From NCBI RefSeq assembly GCF_900156865.1, contig NZ_LT732529.1, positions 1,743,422 through 1,807,421 on the forward strand: 64,000 nucleotides of DNA, in the 5' to 3' direction. Made by a program: the position numbers and the translations under genes. Below, in pieces: positions 60,277-64,000 of the stretch. The notes under the pieces are model-generated. The model did no database searches. It worked only from the letters and a program-made list of their open reading frames with translations, and was not told the DNA's origin. Position 1 is the first letter of the stretch. Each line of letters starts with the position of its first letter. The DNA comes from Litchfieldia sinesaloumensis (GTDB lineage: Bacteria > Bacillota > Bacilli > Bacillales > Bacillaceae_L).

Positions 60277-60987
60277 TTAACTTTCTAACCAATTATAAAA
60301 TGGAATAGTACGCTTGTACTCCCCTGGTTGTGTTTGATCAGTTTGTTTTTGTTTTTGTTGATATTGCCGGAATTTTTGTGAATGATTTTGAGCTTGGGCG
60401 ATAGTGCGTATACCATTCTTTTTCCATTCAAATAAAATTCGATCAATATAGCGAAAATTAAGCTTTCCAGACATAACTGCTTCTCGTAATGCGGCCTTAA
60501 TGATAGATGGGTCGTGGTGATCTTGATCGAGCCACATCGCTAAAGATTCGCATTCAAATGGAGAAAGGGGTCGTCCAAATTCATGTTCAAAAATGGTATA
60601 TAAGTCTTTCTCGTGCTGTACTTCAACTTCCTTTTCTTCATCCATATTTTGTTGAACGACATACTTGAGCATTTTCTCCCAAAGTGGTCGTAAAGAATAC
60701 TTTTCATAGATAAGTCGTTTTTCGTCGTTTCCTTCATTTATCTCTAAATAGCCACGTTGAATTAGTTGACGTAGGATATCCATGCATTTTTCTTCAGTTA
60801 TTGTCATGCGATTTGAAATTTCGTTTGGTGTAGGAAAAGAGTTTCCACTATCCATAAAAGTTTGAATATGGAGGAGCACCATCATTTCCTCTTCGTTTAA
60901 CTGTAGATGTCGATACGAGGACATTAACATTTTCGGAATAGAAATACTGCCTTGTTCGAATAAATCAATAAATTTATCCATTTTCAT
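60277..60987 (-). CDS. dnaD: Primosomal protein DnaD
   Basis: A 236-residue replication-initiation protein. N-terminal winged-helix DDBH1 (IPKMLMSSYRHLQLNEEEMMVLLHIQTF, FPTPNEISNRM), linker, then DDBH2 (FEHEFGRPLSPFECESLAMWLDQDHHDPSIIKAALREAVMSGKLNFRYIDRILFEWKK). It remodels DNA with DnaB/DnaI to load helicase. AGAGGTG precedes ATG 60987. Confidence 0.95.
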   Translation of the reverse strand: MKMDKFIDLFEQGSISIPKMLMSSYRHLQLNEEEMMVLLHIQTFMDSGNSFPTPNEISNRMTITEEKCMDILRQLIQRGYLEINEGNDEKRLIYEKYSLRPLWEKMLKYVVQQNMDEEKEVEVQHEKDLYTIFEHEFGRPLSPFECESLAMWLDQDHHDPSIIKAALREAVMSGKLNFRYIDRILFEWKKNGIRTIAQAQNHSQKFRQYQQKQKQTDQTQPGEYKRTIPFYNWLES

Positions 60988-61077
60988 GTATAAACACCTC
61001 TTCATAGCTTAGTATAACATGAGAATACGCGAAGGAATAAGAAAGAAATATTTGGTTTTATGTTTTTAGATTAAATG

Positions 61078-61118
61078 AAAAGAGAACCTCCTCATTTATA
61101 TGGAAGGTCCCCTTAGTA
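61078..61118 (-). terminator. Terminator of asnS
   Basis: GAACCTCC and GGAAGGTCC arms (about nine pairs, one mismatch) with CTCTTTTCATT on the minus strand. Confidence 0.65.
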
Positions 61119-61126
61119 AGTGTTTA

Positions 61127-62419
61127 TTAAGGATACAGACGGTTTAGTAAGCGTGGGAATGGTATTGATTCACGTACGTGTTCAACACCGCTAATCCATG
61201 CTACTGTTCTTTCAAGGCCTAGTCCAAAACCTGAATGTGGAACAGAACCATATTTACGTAATTCTAAGTACCACTGATAGGCATCGCTAGTTAGACCATG
61301 TGCCTCTAGTTGTTGTTTCATAAAGTCATAATCATGGATTCTTTCTGAACCACCAATGATCTCTCCGTAGCCTTCAGGAGCAATTAAATCTGCACATAGG
61401 ACTACATCATCTCGGTCAGGTGCTGGCTGCATGTAAAACGGCTTAATATCTTTTGGATAATTCGTAATAAACACTGGCTTGTCAAAGCTTTCTGCAATAG
61501 CAGTTTCATGTGGAGCTCCGAAGTCATCTCCCCATTGTATATCGTCAAATCCTTTTTCATGTAAAAACTTTATAGCATCATCATACGAAATTCGTGGGAA
61601 TGGTGCTTTTACATTCTCTAACTTAGTTGTGTCACGTCCCAATGTCTTTAATTCCAAATGACAGTTGTTCAAAACGGACTGTACAAGATGAGAAACATAT
61701 TCCTCTTGTACTTTTAAGCTGTCTTCGTGCTCATAGAATGCCATTTCTGGTTCAATCATCCAAAATTCAATTAAATGACGTCTTGTTTTGGACTTTTCCG
61801 CACGGAAAGTTGGTCCAAAAGAGAATACTTTCCCTAAAGCCATTGCGGCAGCTTCCATGTATAACTGCCCACTTTGAGAGAGATACGCATCTTCATCAAA
61901 ATATTTTGTGTGGAATAGTTCAGTTGTTCCTTCAGGAGCACTTCCTGTTAAAATAGGTGGATCAACTTTTACAAATCCATTATTATTAAAAAACTCATAT
62001 GTAGCACGAATGATTTCATTACGGATTTTCATGACAGCATGCTGTCTTTTCGAACGAAGCCACAAATGGCGATGATCCATTAAAAACTCTGTACCATGTT
62101 CTTTTGGTGTGATCGGATAATCTACAGACTCATGAATCACTTCTATATTTGTTACCGTTAGCTCATAACCAAACGGTGATCTTTCATCTTCTCTTACAAC
62201 ACCCGTTACATATAGGGATGATTCTTGTGTAATTGATTTTGCTTTTTTGAAAACCTCTTCATCCACTTCAGCTTTAACAACAACGCCTTGGATAAAGCCT
62301 GTCCCATCTCGAAGCTGTAAAAAGGCAATCTTACCACTTGAACGTTTATTTGCTAACCAGGCACCGATTGTTACCTCTTCGCCTACATATTTATTAACCT
62401 CTGCAATAGTTGTTTTCAC
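61127..62419 (-). CDS. asnS: Asparaginyl-tRNA synthetase
   Basis: A 430-residue class II synthetase. N-terminal OB fold ([28 protein letters not shown]), then motif 2 [24 protein letters not shown] and motif 3 [13 protein letters not shown]. Start is GTG 62419 after GGAGGGACAATT. It follows aspB, as in B. subtilis, linking Asp and Asn supply to translation. No T-box fits in the 134-bp leader. Confidence 0.96.
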   Translation of the reverse strand: MKTTIAEVNKYVGEEVTIGAWLANKRSSGKIAFLQLRDGTGFIQGVVVKAEVDEEVFKKAKSITQESSLYVTGVVREDERSPFGYELTVTNIEVIHESVDYPITPKEHGTEFLMDHRHLWLRSKRQHAVMKIRNEIIRATYEFFNNNGFVKVDPPILTGSAPEGTTELFHTKYFDEDAYLSQSGQLYMEAAAMALGKVFSFGPTFRAEKSKTRRHLIEFWMIEPEMAFYEHEDSLKVQEEYVSHLVQSVLNNCHLELKTLGRDTTKLENVKAPFPRISYDDAIKFLHEKGFDDIQWGDDFGAPHETAIAESFDKPVFITNYPKDIKPFYMQPAPDRDDVVLCADLIAPEGYGEIIGGSERIHDYDFMKQQLEAHGLTSDAYQWYLELRKYGSVPHSGFGLGLERTVAWISGVEHVRESIPFPRLLNRLYP

Positions 62420-62553
62420 AATTGTCCCTCCAAAACCGTAAAACCTTCTTATGTAATTCAGACTTAATTATACATTTCTTGTCATAATGAAGCAAGAAAA
62501 GCATGAGGGACGTCCCATTCTGGTATAAAACCAAATAGAATCGCCCCACTTTC

Positions 62554-63735
62554 TCACATTTTTTCTTCAACAAATTTATGAATACGGTCTACTGCCTCTT
62601 CTAATTGTTCTAGTGACGTTGCATAAGATAGACGAATATTCTCAGGTGCACCAAAGCCAGAACCTGGGACTACCGCTACTAGAGCTTCCTCTAAAAGAGC
62701 AGTTGCAAAGTCATCCACATTGTTATATCCAGTTAATTCTGCACACTTCTTTGCATTTGGGAATAAATAGAATGCCCCTTGTGGCTTAATGCAGGAAATA
62801 CCAGGAATGGTTATTAGCTTATCGTAAATTACATTTAGTCGCTGTTCAAATGCTTGCCTCATCGTTTCGACAGGATCTTGTGATCCTTCATATGCTGCAA
62901 TCGCAGCATATTGCGCAATGGAAGTTGGATTTGAAATACTATGACTAGATAAGTCTGTCATGCTCTTGATAATGCCTTCAGGACCAGCAGCATAGCCAAT
63001 TCTCCAACCAGTCATTGAATGCGATTTAGAAAGACCATTAATGATGATTGTTTTTGCTTTGACTTCATCACTAACCTGAGCAATTGATGAGTGTGTCTCC
63101 CCAAAATAAACAAGTTTCTCATAAATCTCATCTGATACAATCCAGATATTATGTTTTACACATAATTCTCCAATCGCCTGTAGTTCATCCTTCGAATAAA
63201 GCATGCCCGTTGGGTTACTTGGTGAATTGATGATTAGTGCAACAGTTTTGTCAGTGATAGCTGCTTCTAACTGCTCAACAGTCACCTTAAACTGGTTTTC
63301 TTCTTTCCCCTCAACATACACAGGTACTCCTTCAGCAAGTTTTACTTGCTCCGGATAACTGACCCAGTATGGTGTTGGAATAATAACCTCATCATCCTTA
63401 TTTAAAAGTACTTGGAATAATGCATATAAAACAAATTTGGCACCAGTTCCCACTAATACTTCACTTGGTTTATATTCCAATTGTTGATCTGTTAAAAGCT
63501 TTTTACATATTGATTGTTTTAATGCTGGCAAACCAGCAGAAGGAGTATATTTTGTGTGTCCTTCTTTCATTGCAGTTATAGCTGCTTCAATTATATTATC
63601 AGGCGTATTAAAATCAGGTTCACCTGCACCAAGACCAATGACATTATGTCCCTGGGCTTTCAATTCTTTTGCTTTTGCTGTTATAGCGAGTGTTGAAGAA
63701 GGTGTTAAGGCCGCTACTCTGTTTGCTAATTTCAT
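62554..63735 (-). CDS. aspB: Aspartate aminotransferase AspB
   Basis: A 393-residue fold-type I PLP enzyme interconverting aspartate and oxaloacetate with glutamate/2-oxoglutarate. PLP-lysine K237 (NGLSKSHSMTGWRIGY), NSPSNPTG around 170 and FGAPENIRLSYATS near the end. GGGGGG at 6 nt precedes ATG 63735; the 18-codon extension is rejected. Same length as B. subtilis AspB. 16 bp after ypmB, likely co-transcribed. Confidence 0.95.
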   Translation of the reverse strand: MKLANRVAALTPSSTLAITAKAKELKAQGHNVIGLGAGEPDFNTPDNIIEAAITAMKEGHTKYTPSAGLPALKQSICKKLLTDQQLEYKPSEVLVGTGAKFVLYALFQVLLNKDDEVIIPTPYWVSYPEQVKLAEGVPVYVEGKEENQFKVTVEQLEAAITDKTVALIINSPSNPTGMLYSKDELQAIGELCVKHNIWIVSDEIYEKLVYFGETHSSIAQVSDEVKAKTIIINGLSKSHSMTGWRIGYAAGPEGIIKSMTDLSSHSISNPTSIAQYAAIAAYEGSQDPVETMRQAFEQRLNVIYDKLITIPGISCIKPQGAFYLFPNAKKCAELTGYNNVDDFATALLEEALVAVVPGSGFGAPENIRLSYATSLEQLEEAVDRIHKFVEEKM

Positions 63736-63751
63736 GATTTTCCCCCCATGA

Positions 63752-64000
63752 TTATGGTTTGATTGAATTTCGATATTTTCCGTTTTCAAAATACAGTTTA
63801 TGGTAAGTCAGTCGCTGATCACTACCCATATAAATAATTTCCCAAATCGGGATATTATCTTCAATTCCTAGTTTCACGGAACGTATTTCTTCTGGGTTCC
63901 GTTCATTATTTACGATAGCAAGCGCCTCTTTCTCGCTGATGCCATCTTTTTCAAATCGCGTTATGATTTCTCCCTTTTTTTCTGGAATCCATGCGATTAA
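63752..64000 (-). CDS. ypmB: YpmB/TseB-like protein, C-terminal part
   Basis: The last 82 codons; the start lies beyond the window. Visible: AWIPEKKGEIITRFEKDGISEKEALAIV, VKLGIEDNIPIWEIIYM and YHKLYFENGKY. This matches the double cystatin-like domain of YpmB (now TseB-type), a membrane-anchored regulator of wall elongation. Upstream of aspB as in B. subtilis. Confidence 0.82.
   Translation of the reverse strand, partial: LIAWIPEKKGEIITRFEKDGISEKEALAIVNNERNPEEIRSVKLGIEDNIPIWEIIYMGSDQRLTYHKLYFENGKYRNSIKP

Noticed and set aside
62420-62553. Possible T-box leader before asnS
   Set aside because: Only 134 bp separate aspB and asnS, with no T-box stem I, bulge motif or anti-terminator pair.

Overview
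The window is a 64-kb piece of chromosome from a low-G+C, endospore-forming member of the Bacillaceae. The evidence is the gene content: spore proteins (SspL, SspM, CotD, CsgA and a YuzL-like protein), B-type RNase P RNA, GpsB, DynA, RecU, DnaD and MrfAB. The gene order also follows the Bacillus subtilis ypjP-ypmB region closely. The genus cannot be fixed from sequence reading alone. No prophage, insertion sequence with a transposase, CRISPR array, tRNA or rRNA gene was seen. Most genes are on the minus strand.

Layout. 1-4.4 kb: a truncated secreted lethal-factor-like protein, then ypjP, a 24-residue peptide gene, a YuzL-like gene, ypiP, brxA and the CvfC-like ypgR. 4.8-10.4 kb: an NlpC/P60 wall hydrolase, an ABC-F ATPase overlapping the HD phosphohydrolase ypgQ, an orphan gene, a DegV protein and an unknown protein behind fhs. 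10.5-17.7 kb: fhs, metA, a methyltransferase, an SCP2-domain gene and a TetR gene sharing matching candidate operators, and topB. 17.7-24.4 kb: an HD-GYP protein, a cold-shock gene, ypeP, the queuosine-precursor transporter ypdP behind a preQ1-I riboswitch, ypdQ, a DUF212 gene, sspL and ypcP.

24.4-31.7 kb: ypbS and a Cys-rich gene coupled to dynA, the alkylpyrone genes bpsA-bpsB, and a tandem P-loop ATPase. 32-34.7 kb: a ba3-type cytochrome oxidase operon with a Crp/Fnr-type box upstream. 34.7-46 kb: ypwA, ypvA, ypsC, rnpB, gpsB, ypsA, cotD, a MITE-like repeat cluster and the repair pair mrfA-mrfB. 46-54 kb: selO behind a TetR gene divergent from a multidrug transporter, a cold-shock gene with a ydjO-like gene, a Crp-type regulator and a cluster of small stress or spore genes. 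53-64 kb: the conserved yppG, yppE, sspM, yppC, recU, ponA, ypoC, nth, dnaD, asnS, aspB, ypmB block, covering wall synthesis, recombination, replication initiation and Asp/Asn metabolism.

No clearly new multi-gene system is visible. The most useful non-obvious signals are the translational preQ1 riboswitch, two matching TetR operator candidates, the MITE-like repeats, the regulatory boxes before the ba3 oxidase, a weak LexA-like box inside the mrfA promoter, and about a dozen short genes that automated callers tend to miss. Start codons were adjusted by ribosome-binding-site position and family N-termini, so many begin inside longer open frames.
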